A DNA stretch of 64,000 nt. Origin: Thiodiazotropha sp040507225 (GTDB taxonomy: Bacteria; Pseudomonadota; Gammaproteobacteria; Chromatiales; Chromatiaceae). Below the pieces are notes generated by a model, which was not told where the DNA came from, made no database searches, and worked only from the letters and a program-made list of their open reading frames with translations. The stretch lies in assembly GCA_040507225.1 (NCBI GenBank), contig JBEVVG010000001.1:1-64000 (forward strand), given 5' to 3'. Both the position numbers and the translations under genes were made by a program. Below are positions 19,368 through 29,117 of this stretch, piece after piece; the stretch's first letter is position 1; each line of letters begins with the position of its first letter.

Positions 19368-19801
19368 TGAGCGAAAAACGCAGCCAGGCCCGCCGCTACG
19401 CGGTTCAGGCCATCTACCAGTGGCAGATGGCCGGTCAGGACGTCAACGATATCGTCAACCAGTTCCTCGAAGAGCAGGAACTCAACGGCTTCGAGGTACC
19501 CTATTTCCAGGAACTGGTGCGGGGCGTGCCCACTCACCTGGGAGAACTCGATGCGTTGCTCAGACCCTCCCTCGACCGGGCCATCGAAAGTGTCGACCCG
19601 GTGGAACGGGCGGTGTTGCGGATCGGTGCCTTCGAGCTGAATTTCAAACCTGACGTGCCCTACCGGGTGGTGATCAACGAAGCGGTCGAAATGGCCAAGG
19701 TGTTTGGCGCCGAAAAGGGTCACAAGTACGTCAACGGGGTGCTCGACAAACTGGCGAAACAGGTCCGATCCGTGGAAATCGCCGCCAAGCAGAAGGGCTG
19801 A
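19367..19801 (+). CDS. nusB: Transcription antitermination factor NusB
   Basis: An all-helical RNA-binding protein that joins NusE (S10) on boxA RNA for rRNA antitermination. 144 residues, with RSQARRYAVQAIYQWQM at the start and the conserved VDPVERAVLRIGAFEL and YRVVINEAVEMAKVFG blocks. The ATG overlaps the ribH stop by one base (TGATG). The order ribH-nusB-thiL-pgpA is a standard proteobacterial operon. Confidence 0.97.
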   Translation: MSEKRSQARRYAVQAIYQWQMAGQDVNDIVNQFLEEQELNGFEVPYFQELVRGVPTHLGELDALLRPSLDRAIESVDPVERAVLRIGAFELNFKPDVPYRVVINEAVEMAKVFGAEKGHKYVNGVLDKLAKQVRSVEIAAKQKG

Positions 19802-19814
19802 ACCCGATCCGCCG

Positions 19815-20804
19815 ATGACCAGCCGGCAGGAAACCCCCGAATTCGCCCTGATCCGGCGCTACTTCTCCCAACTCACTGCATGCCGCTCCGATGTCCTGCT
19901 GGGGATCGGAGACGATGCGGCGCTGACACGCTGCCCCCCAGGCATGGTTCTCGCCACCAGCATGGATACCCTGGTGTGCGGGGTGCATTTTCTCGATACG
20001 GTTGATCCGGAGGCGCTGGGACACAAGGCTCTGGCGGTCAATCTCAGCGATCTTGCCGCGATGGGCGCGGAGCCGGCCTGGGTGACCCTGGGGTTGACCC
20101 TGCCGCGGGCCGATGATCGCTGGCTGGAGGGTTTTGCCAAGGGCTTCTCCCGGCTTGCCCGGGTCCATGGAGTGCAGCTGATCGGTGGTGATACCACCCG
20201 GGGTCCGTTGAGTCTAACCCTTCAGGTGCAGGGATTCGTGGCGGAAGGTTCGGGGTTGCGCCGTGACGGCGCCCGGGCAGGGGACGATATCTATGTGACC
20301 GGGACCCTGGGTGATGCGGCGCTGGCCCTGTACCGGCTACAGCAGGGTTTGACCGATGAACCCGGTAGCGAGACGCTGCTGGCGCGGCTGGAGCGTCCTC
20401 AGCCACGCCTGGATGTGGGTCGCGCCCTTCGCGACCGGGCGCACAGCGCCATCGATCTGTCGGACGGTCTGGCCGCGGACCTGGGACATATCCTGGCGTC
20501 CAGCGGTGTCGGCGCCCGGGTCGAACTTCCGCGTCTTCCCTGTTCCGCGCCGGTGGAGGCTTTCATGCGCGCCCGGGGGGACTGGAGCCTGGCAGTCGCC
20601 GGTGGTGACGATTATGAGCTCTGTGTGACGCTGCCGGAGACGCTGCGTGATGAAATCGCTGCGCTATCCCGTGAACTGAATCTGCCGATCACGCGTATCG
20701 GCCGGATAGAAGACGCACCCGGGCTGCGCTGTTACGATAAAAACGGCGGTCTGTGGACCCCGCCCAGCCGTGGCTTTGACCATTTCTCTGAACATGATGC
20801 CTGA
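19815..20804 (+). CDS. thiL: Thiamine-monophosphate kinase
   Basis: Phosphorylates thiamine monophosphate to the active cofactor thiamine diphosphate. 329 residues from ATG at 19815 (MTSRQETPEFALIRRYF), 13 bp after nusB; an upstream in-frame start inside nusB is rejected. It shows the PurM-like fold motifs GIGDDAAL, AVNLSDLAAMG, GGDTTRGPL and SIDLSDGLAADL-type AIDLSDGLA, with GGDDYELC near the end. It overlaps the start of pgpA. Confidence 0.96.
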   Translation: MTSRQETPEFALIRRYFSQLTACRSDVLLGIGDDAALTRCPPGMVLATSMDTLVCGVHFLDTVDPEALGHKALAVNLSDLAAMGAEPAWVTLGLTLPRADDRWLEGFAKGFSRLARVHGVQLIGGDTTRGPLSLTLQVQGFVAEGSGLRRDGARAGDDIYVTGTLGDAALALYRLQQGLTDEPGSETLLARLERPQPRLDVGRALRDRAHSAIDLSDGLAADLGHILASSGVGARVELPRLPCSAPVEAFMRARGDWSLAVAGGDDYELCVTLPETLRDEIAALSRELNLPITRIGRIEDAPGLRCYDKNGGLWTPPSRGFDHFSEHDA

Positions 20805-21282
20805 GCGAACACCGCATACACCTGATATGGGCAACCCGGTTCATCTGCTTGCCTTCGGCTTCGGCAGTGGCCTTACGCCCAAGGCCCCGGGCACCTTCGG
20901 CACCCTGGTCGGGGTCCCTGCCTATCTGCTGTTGCAACCCCTGTCCCCGGTCTATTATGGTTTTGTGGTGGCGGCGGCCTTCCTGGCGGGTATCTGGTTG
21001 TGCGGCAGGACCTCCCGGGACCTGGGAGTACACGACCACGGCGGCATCGTCTGGGACGAAATCGTCGGCTACCTGGTCACCATGCTCTGGGCTCCCCCGG
21101 GGTGGCTGTGGATGATCATGGGTTTCGTCCTGTTTCGTGTTTTCGATATCTTCAAACCCTGGCCGATCCGCTGGTTCGACCAGAAGGTGTCGGGGGGATT
21201 CGGTATCATGCTGGACGACCTGATCGCAGGGCTGTTCGCGGCGGCGCTGCTGTTCATGATTCAACGCATGGGGTGGTTCTGA
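20797..21282 (+). CDS. pgpA: Phosphatidylglycerophosphatase A
   Basis: Inner-membrane enzyme that dephosphorylates phosphatidylglycerol phosphate. About 161 residues from ATG 20797; in-frame starts at 20770 and 20794 also exist, all overlapping the thiL end. Family motifs: GFGSGLTPKAPGTFGTL, HGGIVWDEIVGYLV, FRVFDIFKPWPI and GFGIMLDDLIAG, with the acidic residues of the active site. Hydrophobic segments (about 38-57, 85-105 and 140-155) anchor it. Cotranscribed with thiL. Confidence 0.95.
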   Translation: MPERTPHTPDMGNPVHLLAFGFGSGLTPKAPGTFGTLVGVPAYLLLQPLSPVYYGFVVAAAFLAGIWLCGRTSRDLGVHDHGGIVWDEIVGYLVTMLWAPPGWLWMIMGFVLFRVFDIFKPWPIRWFDQKVSGGFGIMLDDLIAGLFAAALLFMIQRMGWF

Positions 21283-21933
21283 ATGAAGGAATACATCACC
21301 GCACTGATGCTCGCGGGAATCGGCCTGTTCCCGCTCGAACTTGCCGCGGTGGAACGCATCGTGGTGGAGGCCCTGTTCCCTGACAAAGCCATGGTGAGCA
21401 TCGATGGACAGCGCCGGTTGCTGAAACTCGAACAACCCTCCCCGGAAGGCGTGCTGTTGATTTCCGCCAACAGCCGTGAGGCGGTCATCGAGGTCGATGG
21501 ACAGCGACAGCACTATCCTCTGGGCGCACATATCAGTACCCGGTTCACCCGGCCTGAGCAAATCAGCGCGAAGATCTGGCGTGATCAATCCGGCGCCTAC
21601 ACGACGGTGGGCAGCATCAATGGACGCACCGTGAATTTCCTCGTGGATACCGGCGCCACTGCGGTGGCCATGCATGCCAACCAGGCCCGTCGCCTGGGCA
21701 TCTCCTATCGCATCGAGGGCACCCCGATCTATGTGAATACCGCCAGTGGCACAGCGCGGGCCTTTGACGTGGTGCTTGATCGGGTAAAGGTCGGCGACAT
21801 CACCCTCAACCGGGTGCGTGGGTTCGTCATCGATACGGATGGGCCGCCCCGGGTGCTGCTCGGGATGAGTTTTCTCAACCGGGTCACGATGCAGGATCAG
21901 GGTGACCTGTTGATGCTGCAACAGCGCTTCTGA
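21283..21933 (+). CDS. Retropepsin-like clan AA aspartic protease
   Basis: A 216-residue protein with an N-terminal signal-like segment (MKEYITALMLAGIGLFPLELAA). The catalytic DTGA triad lies at 122-125 inside NFLVDTGATAVAMH, and a hydrophobic VLLGMSFLNRV flap/strand motif near residue 190 matches the TIGR02281 family of single-domain bacterial aspartic proteases. These are expected to dimerise and act in the periplasm or at the membrane; substrate unknown. It begins immediately after the pgpA stop, so it is part of the same transcript. Confidence 0.85.
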   Translation: MKEYITALMLAGIGLFPLELAAVERIVVEALFPDKAMVSIDGQRRLLKLEQPSPEGVLLISANSREAVIEVDGQRQHYPLGAHISTRFTRPEQISAKIWRDQSGAYTTVGSINGRTVNFLVDTGATAVAMHANQARRLGISYRIEGTPIYVNTASGTARAFDVVLDRVKVGDITLNRVRGFVIDTDGPPRVLLGMSFLNRVTMQDQGDLLMLQQRF

Positions 21934-21948
21934 GGGGGCTGACCGGTG

Positions 21949-22647
21949 ATGATCCCTCTGCTCGATACCCTGGCCTTTGCCTGGTTTCTGCTGTGTTGGG
22001 TGGGATACACCCGTTTTGCGGATCGCCGCGCCCGGGAGCAGCTCACCCTGATGAGCGTGATGAACCGTTACCGGTCTCAGTGGATGTATGAAATGCTGCA
22101 CCGGGAAGCGCGTATCGTCGATTCCAACATCGTCGCGATTCTCTCCCGTACCACCACCTTCCTGGCCTCCACCACGATCTTCATCCTCGCGGGCCTGCTG
22201 GCGGTGATGGGTACCATGGATACCGCCATGGCGGTGGTGAGTACCCTGAGTTTTGCAGTGCAGAGCAGCCGAGAAGTGTGGGAATTGAAGCTGTTCCTGC
22301 TGTTGCTGGTCTTCGTCTACGCCTTCTTCAAGTTCACCTGGTCAATGCGTCACTTCAACTATCTTTCGATCATGATCGGCGCCGCACCGGGGAGTGAGGC
22401 CCTGCCGGATTGGAGTGGGCGTTATGCAGAGCGGGCGGCAAGGGTCAGTTCGAATGCCACCAACACTTTCAATCGCGGGCTGCGCGCCTACTATTTCGGG
22501 CTTGCCTACCTGAGCTGGTTTCTCCATCCGCTAGCGTTGATTGTCGCCGCCACCCTGGTGGTGGGCGTACTCTACCGCAGGGAGTTCCGCTCCCGAATGC
22601 TGCGTGAACTGGGTGATCCGGACGATTTTGTGCGCAATTGGGATTGA
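21949..22647 (+). CDS. DUF599 family membrane protein
   Basis: A 232-residue integral membrane protein. The opening PLLDTLAFAWFLLCWVGYTRFADRRA and the central REARIVDSNIVAILSRTTTFLASTTIFILAG are typical of DUF599. Four membrane helices are evident (about 4-21, 70-90, 115-135 and 185-210). A GTG immediately upstream could serve as start instead. It lies 15 bp after the protease gene, last in the ribB operon as far as can be seen. Function unknown. Confidence 0.85.
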   Translation: MIPLLDTLAFAWFLLCWVGYTRFADRRAREQLTLMSVMNRYRSQWMYEMLHREARIVDSNIVAILSRTTTFLASTTIFILAGLLAVMGTMDTAMAVVSTLSFAVQSSREVWELKLFLLLLVFVYAFFKFTWSMRHFNYLSIMIGAAPGSEALPDWSGRYAERAARVSSNATNTFNRGLRAYYFGLAYLSWFLHPLALIVAATLVVGVLYRREFRSRMLRELGDPDDFVRNWD

Positions 22648-22953
22648 CCGGCTGGCCCGGGATCGTCAACAGACTGCTCCGATCCGCCATCCGGGTAAGG
22701 GCGGGCGGGCAAACCTCCGACGCCATCACAACCGTGTATTTTCTGCCGGTAAAGCGGCACGCTTTCCCCTATGCTGGATACTGGAACCAGGCTTTAATGG
22801 TACAACGTATTCAGAGCAGGCCGGGCTGTTCAGATTATGACGGCGCCAGGACCCTGATAGGTTCGTCGATCCTGAGGTATGATGGGTCGCACTGGGCCTT
22901 CGTGGACAGGATATGGATCATATAACTGACGCACTGCAGGGATTCATTAAACC
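22648..22953. other. Intergenic region, no supported gene
   Basis: Just over 300 bp with frames lacking ribosome sites or motifs. An imperfect GCCGGTAAAGCGGC-type hairpin near 22745-22760 could end the upstream operon. The promoter of the TAXI gene should be near the right end. Confidence 0.4.
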
Positions 22954-24399
22954 ATGAGCAAATCAGCCAGGCCGAAAAAGATCCGTTTGGAAAAGACTTC
23001 GTTTCTCATTTCCCGGCACAAGCGGATTCTCTGGGGGCGGTTCGCATTGCGCGCCTCGGTGGTCTCCATTGCCATTGGACTGGGCGCGCTGCTGTTTCGC
23101 AATCTGGATCTGGTGCCTGATCTTTCCTATGTGGAGCTGGCGGTGCTTTCCGGATCCGAGGAGGGACAGTATCACAGCATGGTCGAACGCCTGGCCAGCA
23201 CAGCCGCCGCCGAGGGCGCCACGATCATCAACACCCCATCGCGGGGTTCTCTGGAGAATCTGCAGCGCCTGTTCTCCGCCCGGGAAGGTTGTGAGGTGCA
23301 GATGGCGCTGGTGCAGGACGGCTTCGACAGCACGGCTTACCAGGGGCTGGAACTGATTGGACGGGTGGGGCGACCGGAGGCGTTGCTGTTGCTTGGACGT
23401 GTCGGTGACAAGGTCGACCGGCTGGCGGATCTCAGGGGGTATCGCATCGGTGTGGGGCCGCAGCGCAGCGGCAGTGCGTTCCTGGCGGAACGCCTGTACA
23501 AGAGCCTGGGTTTCGAAGCCTTGGGCGTCAGCCTGGAAAATCACCCGCTACAGCAGCAGGTGGAGATGGCGGCCATTGGCCAACTGGATCTCGCGTTTTT
23601 CGTCATTGATGAAGATGCGGAACTCATCAGCCGGGCGGTAAGGGAACGGGGACTGAAGGTTGTCGGTCTGCAACAGACCGAGGCGTTGTCACGGCGTTTT
23701 CCGTTTCTCCATTTCGGCACCCTTGCCGCCGGACAGTACGACCCGGTGCGGATTCTCCCTCCCGCTGACAAGCCGTTGTTGCGACTCGACACCCTGTTGC
23801 TCAGCAATGGCTGTGCAAGTCATTCCGATGTCATTGCCATCATGACCCTGCTGGAACGCGCCAATCCAAACTTCATTGAACGCAACCGCGCCACCAAGAC
23901 ACCCCCGGGCCTGGTGCTTTCTGAATCCGCGCGCGGATTCTACGAGAATCAGGGTGCGGAGCTTGCCGATGAGTATCTTCCCTGGCTGGTCGATATCATG
24001 CCGCCCAGTAACTGGGTCTATACGATCATGGCAGTGAGCCTGTTCTTCAACCTGGCGGGATTTTTGAACAACCAGCGTCTTGCCCTGATCGACCTCAACC
24101 GGGTCGCCTTGGAAAACGACATCGCGATCCTGTTCGGAGACCGTGTCAGCAATGACGAAATCCGTCACTATGACCCCCATAAAAGCGGACGCAGCATCGA
24201 TACCCGGGAGTTGGATCGGCTGATCGACGCCTATCGACATCACATGGACAAGTGCCGTCGGCAATCCCTGTCCATCTTTTCACCCATTGGAGAGGAGATG
24301 GGATACCGGGATCAGGAAATCATCATGACCGCGACCCTGGATGCACTGCGCGAACTGCGTGTACGACTGGACCAGGCATCACAGGCTGAACAGGGCTGA
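22954..24399 (+). CDS. Membrane-anchored TAXI-family solute-binding protein
   Basis: A 481-residue protein with an uncleaved-looking N-terminal helix (about 32-49, after the basic HKRILWGRFALR), a TAXI (TRAP-associated extracytoplasmic immunogenic) binding domain to about residue 340, then a second membrane helix in NWVYTIMAVSLFFNLAGFL (about 349-367) and a charged cytoplasmic tail of roughly 110 residues. Typical TAXI proteins are free periplasmic or lipoprotein binders near 320 residues encoded with a fused DctQM permease. No permease is nearby here. The double anchor and cytoplasmic tail suggest sensing or scaffolding rather than transport, which is an inference. Confidence 0.85.
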   Translation: MSKSARPKKIRLEKTSFLISRHKRILWGRFALRASVVSIAIGLGALLFRNLDLVPDLSYVELAVLSGSEEGQYHSMVERLASTAAAEGATIINTPSRGSLENLQRLFSAREGCEVQMALVQDGFDSTAYQGLELIGRVGRPEALLLLGRVGDKVDRLADLRGYRIGVGPQRSGSAFLAERLYKSLGFEALGVSLENHPLQQQVEMAAIGQLDLAFFVIDEDAELISRAVRERGLKVVGLQQTEALSRRFPFLHFGTLAAGQYDPVRILPPADKPLLRLDTLLLSNGCASHSDVIAIMTLLERANPNFIERNRATKTPPGLVLSESARGFYENQGAELADEYLPWLVDIMPPSNWVYTIMAVSLFFNLAGFLNNQRLALIDLNRVALENDIAILFGDRVSNDEIRHYDPHKSGRSIDTRELDRLIDAYRHHMDKCRRQSLSIFSPIGEEMGYRDQEIIMTATLDALRELRVRLDQASQAEQG

Positions 24400-24591
24400 A
24401 CGATCAAGTGGGGAAAGCTTCCGCCGGGAGCGCAGCGAACACCTCAAACTAACCCACAACCATTCGCCACGCCAGCGGATGACCGGCTGTGGGTCGTGAC
24501 TCATCAGCAATCGCAAATATAAAGAAGACCCGGCCGACTCATCGGATCGCAGGAAAGGATGTCATGCCCAAATATGATCCATCGCAGATGG

Positions 24592-24852
24592 TCACCAGCC
24601 ACCCTTGAACCAGAGCATGAGGAAATTCCAGCATCGAGTGTAGATGCCCAGGAAAAGTACCTCCTGCATGAGAATTCCCAGGACAACCATGACACCGGTA
24701 AACCAGAAGATGAAAGAGGCAGGCAGCCAGGCTGATGCGGCCCAGGGAAAGCCGTTCAGCATGACCCATAACAGAGCCCCGGTCGGCAAGCCGACGATCA
24801 GGTTTAAAAAACCTAGTGCCAGTCGGTCCAATATTCGCTTGTCACCGGTCAT
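24592..24852 (-). CDS. Small two-helix membrane protein
   Basis: An 86-residue protein with hydrophobic segments at about 15-32 and 43-70 and a Trp/Phe-rich C-terminus (NFLMLWFKGGW). The amphipathic, well-composed sequence favours a true gene over chance, but family and function are unknown. It lies alone on the minus strand between the TAXI and autotransporter genes. Confidence 0.55.
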   Translation of the reverse strand: MTGDKRILDRLALGFLNLIVGLPTGALLWVMLNGFPWAASAWLPASFIFWFTGVMVVLGILMQEVLFLGIYTRCWNFLMLWFKGGW

Positions 24853-24987
24853 GAGGGTTCCGCTGAGAGGGCCGGCCGGGTCGCGATGACTGCCAGTTAT
24901 ACGGGAGACGGCCGAAACGTATCGCTTGAATGTTGAGTATAGCGAGTCGGCTCCGGCTGTGTTGACTTGTCACCCGGCGACATACTG

Positions 24988-27900
24988 TTAGTAAAACGCC
25001 ATCCGCATGCCGATACTGAAATCCTGGCTGTTCCAGTTGTCTCTGGCGAAGAGTCGGCCATAATCGATGAATCCGACCAGTCCGTTCTGCATCTGGGCCG
25101 AAGCGCCAATCCGCAGGCGCATGTAGTCCCGGTCCGGTTCATCGGTGTGTATCTCGATGGCCTGTGCATCGGGGTCGTCGACGAAATAGGCCGATAGGGT
25201 CTGTGCGTCGTCCTTGAACTCATGCAGCCAGTCGAGACGACAATAGGGGATCAGCACGCCCCAGTCGGTGCTGTGGGTGTAGGCGACTCTTCCGCCCAGG
25301 TTAAGGGTCAACCAGGTTTGCTGCATATCCTCCACCCGGGTTGCCCAGCCACTGCCATCGGCCTCGCGATCCTGGCTCTGCTCGCGGAAGCTTTCGATGT
25401 CTGAGCGAATGTACTCGACGTCCAGGCGTGGGCCGAAGCTCCAGGCATTTCGGTTCAGATCGTAACCGGAGCCGATGAACAGACTGTAGGTGTCGCCATC
25501 GTAATCCGCGGAAAAGACCTGGTTCACGTTGGCTGAATCATCCAACAGGTAGATGATTCGACGTTCCTGGTCGAAGCGGTTCTGGCCGTATCCCGCAGCG
25601 AAATCGACAAAGTAATCCGCTGCACTGAAATAGGTGCCGTACAGATTGATACTGTAACCCCGGGTGTCCAGTTTACCGCCGTTGTTGGTCAGATCCGAGC
25701 GGGTGCTGACATATCCCAGGGCACCGCCGAGGATGAATTGATCCGTGAAGCGGTAATCACTGCCCAGGGTGATGCCCTGGGTGTCGAAGTCGAGGCCGGA
25801 TTCAAGCGCGGTGTCATCCTTGCTGCCGGTTCCGATGCTGCCCGTGACAAAGACCCCGAGCCGGGCGTCGTACAGATCGCCGTCATCGCCTGCTGCTCCA
25901 CCTCTGTAAAGTCCGGCCTGATATGCGTTGATGAGTGTTGCGAGGGGCAGGGAGTCTCCATCAATGCTCCAGTTCAAGCCGTTCATCGAGAGCCCCCGGG
26001 CACCGTTGCGCAGAGCGGAAATGCGCGCACCCAGGTTGCGTACCTGGGCCTTGCCTCCAAGCCGGGATATGCTGTTGGCCTTGCCCGAGGCCTCGGGCGT
26101 GATCTCCATCAGCGCGTTTGCAGTCCCCGAGTCCCCATCGCTGGCAGCCACGATCAGACTATTGCAGTCCTGTTGCATGCGCTCGCTGACCCGTCCGCTG
26201 GCACAGCCTGCGGCAATCGCGTCACCGGTTGCGGCGATATTGGGATCTTCACCCTCGTAGGGGTCGAGCAGTTCGGCAATCTGATCAGGATCGCTGATGA
26301 CCGGCGGTGTGGTGCTGGTGGCAGCAATGGCTGTAGCGGAGAGTGAAACCGTGATCGTCCCCTGGCTGGTGTCGAGGCTCAGGGCGCCACTGACGGTACC
26401 GGGCGCGGCGGGATTGAAAACCACGCTGACTTCGCAGGCGGCGCCTGCCGCCAGGCTGCCGATGCAGTTGCTGGATTGTGTGAAATCCGGGTCGAGCGAA
26501 ATGCTGCTGAGGGTGGCGGAGGTATCGCCCTGGTTGGTGACGCTGAATGTTTGCGGTGAGCTGGTCCGGTTCACCGGGGTGTCGGGAAACAGCAACGACG
26601 TCGTCGATGGCGTCAGGGTGATGCCAGCCGGGGGTGGAACCACGGGATCGTCCACGGCATTCGCGTCGCTGGCGACACCTGCCAGTGTCACGCTGCTGCT
26701 GCCTGCATCGGTATCGATAGTCAGGGTACCCTGGATGGTGCCGGCCACCTGCGGTGCGAACAGAATCGTCAGATCGCAACTTTCACCCACTGGAAGCTGA
26801 GTCCCACAGTCGTTCTCCTGGGTGAACGGGGCGTCGATGACGAAGTCATTCAGGCTGAGCGCCGCATCGCCGTCATTGGTCAGGGTAAGCGCCTGGGGCT
26901 GGGAATCACTGCCGACCGGTGTGTCAGAAAAGATCAATCCGTTCTGCGACACGGACAGAGCGCCCTGGGTGGCATGTATGCCGAGGACGACTGTCTGGGT
27001 TTTACTTCCGGTCGTCGTATTGCCCTGGATCACCAGACTGGCGCTGATGTCGCCGGCCGTGGCGGGGCTGGCATTGACCGATACACTGCACGCATCGGTC
27101 GGGTAGAGGGTGGCCGGGCAGTCGTGAGTGAAGTTGAAAGGTGCAACCAGGGACATGCTGAGATTGTTCAAGGGCTCCGAGCCCCGGTTGCTGATGGTGA
27201 TCTGCCGGGTGTCACTGATGCCGCCCACTGGCGTATCGGCCAGCCGCAGGCTGGTGGGCGAAACCGTGAGTTCGCTGCCCACCCCCTCGACCAGCAGGTT
27301 GATGCCGGTCACCACATCACCCTGGGGCGCCGCCCCATCGACCTGCAGTGAACCGCTGTAAGTGATTTCATTGCTGGGCGCGCCACGCACACTGAATGAG
27401 CAACTGCTGTCCGCGGGCAATGAGGCCGGGCAGTCGTTGGTCTGGGTGAAACCGGCCGAGATGGCGATATGGGTCAGATCGATCGGGCCATTGCCGGTGT
27501 TGGACAATACCAGCGACATCGGGGCGCTGACGGTATTCACCTCGATGGAGCCGAAATTCAACTCGTTGTTGGGACTGAATCTCAATTCGCTGAACAGGCC
27601 GACGCCGGTCAACTGGACGGTTTCGGCAAAAGGTATCTCTGTCCCGTCCATGGGTCGGTCCAGGCCTGCAATGGTCAGACTGCCTTCAATGGTGCCGATC
27701 GATTGAGGGTTGAACAGGACAACAATGCTGCAAGTGGTCGGGGTCGGATCGTTGAACGGGCAGTCATGAGACGAGATGAAGAAGTCGCCGGTGGTATCGA
27801 TCGACTGGATCAGACTGTCAAAGGTCTCGGTCGTAAGAGTCAGAGCGAGACTTTGCGAGGTGGTCTGATTCACGCCGATACCGCCAAAATCGAGACTCTG

Positions 27901-28023
27901 AGTCGTCAGCGAATGGTCGGCATTCACGTCGAGGGAGAAGGACGTGAGGAAAACCAGGTGGATGAAGATGAAAAAATGTTTGATGTGTCTCGGAAGCGAT
28001 ACTGCTTTGCAACACTGAGACAT
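24988..28023 (-). CDS. Autotransporter with Ig-like (choice-of-anchor D) passenger
   Basis: A 1011-residue type V secreted protein. A long basic signal peptide (to about residue 36) leads to five tandem repeats of about 105 residues, starting near 45, 155, 258, 362 and 475. Each begins LxFxxxxVN/VG and carries two cysteines (NDC...SC), the pattern of ASPM-SPD2-Hydin/choice-of-anchor D domains. A linker (about 600-720) precedes a C-terminal autotransporter beta-barrel (about 730-1011) rich in alternating aromatic strands and ending in MRMAFY. The Cys pairs would form disulfides in the periplasm, which is unusual for autotransporter passengers. The ribosome site is GGAGTAGTAGC. Probably an adhesin; no enzyme motif. 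Confidence 0.9.
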   Translation of the reverse strand: MSQCCKAVSLPRHIKHFFIFIHLVFLTSFSLDVNADHSLTTQSLDFGGIGVNQTTSQSLALTLTTETFDSLIQSIDTTGDFFISSHDCPFNDPTPTTCSIVVLFNPQSIGTIEGSLTIAGLDRPMDGTEIPFAETVQLTGVGLFSELRFSPNNELNFGSIEVNTVSAPMSLVLSNTGNGPIDLTHIAISAGFTQTNDCPASLPADSSCSFSVRGAPSNEITYSGSLQVDGAAPQGDVVTGINLLVEGVGSELTVSPTSLRLADTPVGGISDTRQITISNRGSEPLNNLSMSLVAPFNFTHDCPATLYPTDACSVSVNASPATAGDISASLVIQGNTTTGSKTQTVVLGIHATQGALSVSQNGLIFSDTPVGSDSQPQALTLTNDGDAALSLNDFVIDAPFTQENDCGTQLPVGESCDLTILFAPQVAGTIQGTLTIDTDAGSSSVTLAGVASDANAVDDPVVPPPAGITLTPSTTSLLFPDTPVNRTSSPQTFSVTNQGDTSATLSSISLDPDFTQSSNCIGSLAAGAACEVSVVFNPAAPGTVSGALSLDTSQGTITVSLSATAIAATSTTPPVISDPDQIAELLDPYEGEDPNIAATGDAIAAGCASGRVSERMQQDCNSLIVAASDGDSGTANALMEITPEASGKANSISRLGGKAQVRNLGARISALRNGARGLSMNGLNWSIDGDSLPLATLINAYQAGLYRGGAAGDDGDLYDARLGVFVTGSIGTGSKDDTALESGLDFDTQGITLGSDYRFTDQFILGGALGYVSTRSDLTNNGGKLDTRGYSINLYGTYFSAADYFVDFAAGYGQNRFDQERRIIYLLDDSANVNQVFSADYDGDTYSLFIGSGYDLNRNAWSFGPRLDVEYIRSDIESFREQSQDREADGSGWATRVEDMQQTWLTLNLGGRVAYTHSTDWGVLIPYCRLDWLHEFKDDAQTLSAYFVDDPDAQAIEIHTDEPDRDYMRLRIGASAQMQNGLVGFIDYGRLFARDNWNSQDFSIGMRMAFY

Positions 28024-28298
28024 GCTACTACTCCATTGTCTGTCCGTTGAATGTTCTGATGTTCTTCCTTAATGATCCCTGTATGCAGGTTTCACTGCTG
28101 GGGCGATGTGGCGTATGACCTCATAACCCCGGGCATTCTACAGTAAATGTCTGTTTGCGCAATCTAGCCCCGAATCAATGTGTTACGGTAGTCACATACT
28201 GATCAGACCAGCGCATCCATGAGCGCCCGAGGGGGCACACGTGGCCTGTCATGAGTCATCCGACAGGCCGTGCGAAAGGATTGAAGGCGTGGGGGGTG

Positions 28299-29117
28299 TC
28301 AGACCGGGTCGATCAGCTTGTCGCGTTCGATCAGGGCGTAGGCTGAATGGTTGTGGATGGATTCGAAATTCTCTGACTCCACCACGTAGGCACTGATGCG
28401 CTCTTCCTGGTTCAGTTGCACCGCGATATCGCGCACGATGTCTTCGACGAACTTGGGATTGTCGTAGGCTCGTTCGGTGACGAACTTTTCATCCGGGCGC
28501 TTGAGCAGACCGAAAAGTTCGCAGGAGGCCTGCTTCTCGACCATGTCGATGATTTCTTCGATCCAGATGAAACCCTGGGTGCGGGCCTGCACGGTGACGT
28601 GAGAGCGTTGGTTGTGCGCACCGCGGTCGGAGATCTTTTTCGAACAGGGGCAGAGACTGGTGACCGGCACCACGACCTTGATATCGATTTCCGGCTTGCC
28701 GTCATGGATCTCACCAATCAGGGTCACATCATAATCGAGCAGGCTCTGGACCCCGGACACCGGGGCGGTTTTCTTGATGAAGAAGGGGAAATTCATCTCG
28801 ATATGGCCCGATTCCGCCTCCAGGCGATCGGTCATTTCCGCCAGCATGTCCCGGAAGGACTGAACCGTGATCTCGGTGTCGTGGCCGTTGAGGATCTCCA
28901 CGAAACGGGACATGTGCGTGCCTTTGAAGTTGTGCGGCAGGTTTACGTACATGTTGAAGCTGGCAATCGTGTGCTGCTCAACCTCGCTTCGGTCCTTGAT
29001 CCGCATGGGATGACGGATATCCTTGATCCCCACCTTGTTGATGGCGATCTGACGGGTATCGGCGCTGTTCTGTACGTCAGCGATCTGGGAGCCGGTAAGC
29101 GGTGTTTTATCAAGCAT
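28299..29117 (-). CDS. folE2: GTP cyclohydrolase I, FolE2 type
   Basis: Converts GTP to dihydroneopterin triphosphate for folate synthesis. The 272 residues match FolE2 (COG1469), which is unrelated in sequence to zinc-dependent FolE. Key features: VSRFVEILNGH-type segment, the conserved SLCPCSKKISDRGAHNQR block around residue 155 with the catalytic cysteine, and EDIVRDIA near the end. FolE2 accepts several metals and is often kept for zinc limitation. It is downstream of ispA on the same strand with a 236-bp gap. Confidence 0.95.
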   Translation of the reverse strand: MLDKTPLTGSQIADVQNSADTRQIAINKVGIKDIRHPMRIKDRSEVEQHTIASFNMYVNLPHNFKGTHMSRFVEILNGHDTEITVQSFRDMLAEMTDRLEAESGHIEMNFPFFIKKTAPVSGVQSLLDYDVTLIGEIHDGKPEIDIKVVVPVTSLCPCSKKISDRGAHNQRSHVTVQARTQGFIWIEEIIDMVEKQASCELFGLLKRPDEKFVTERAYDNPKFVEDIVRDIAVQLNQEERISAYVVESENFESIHNHSAYALIERDKLIDPV

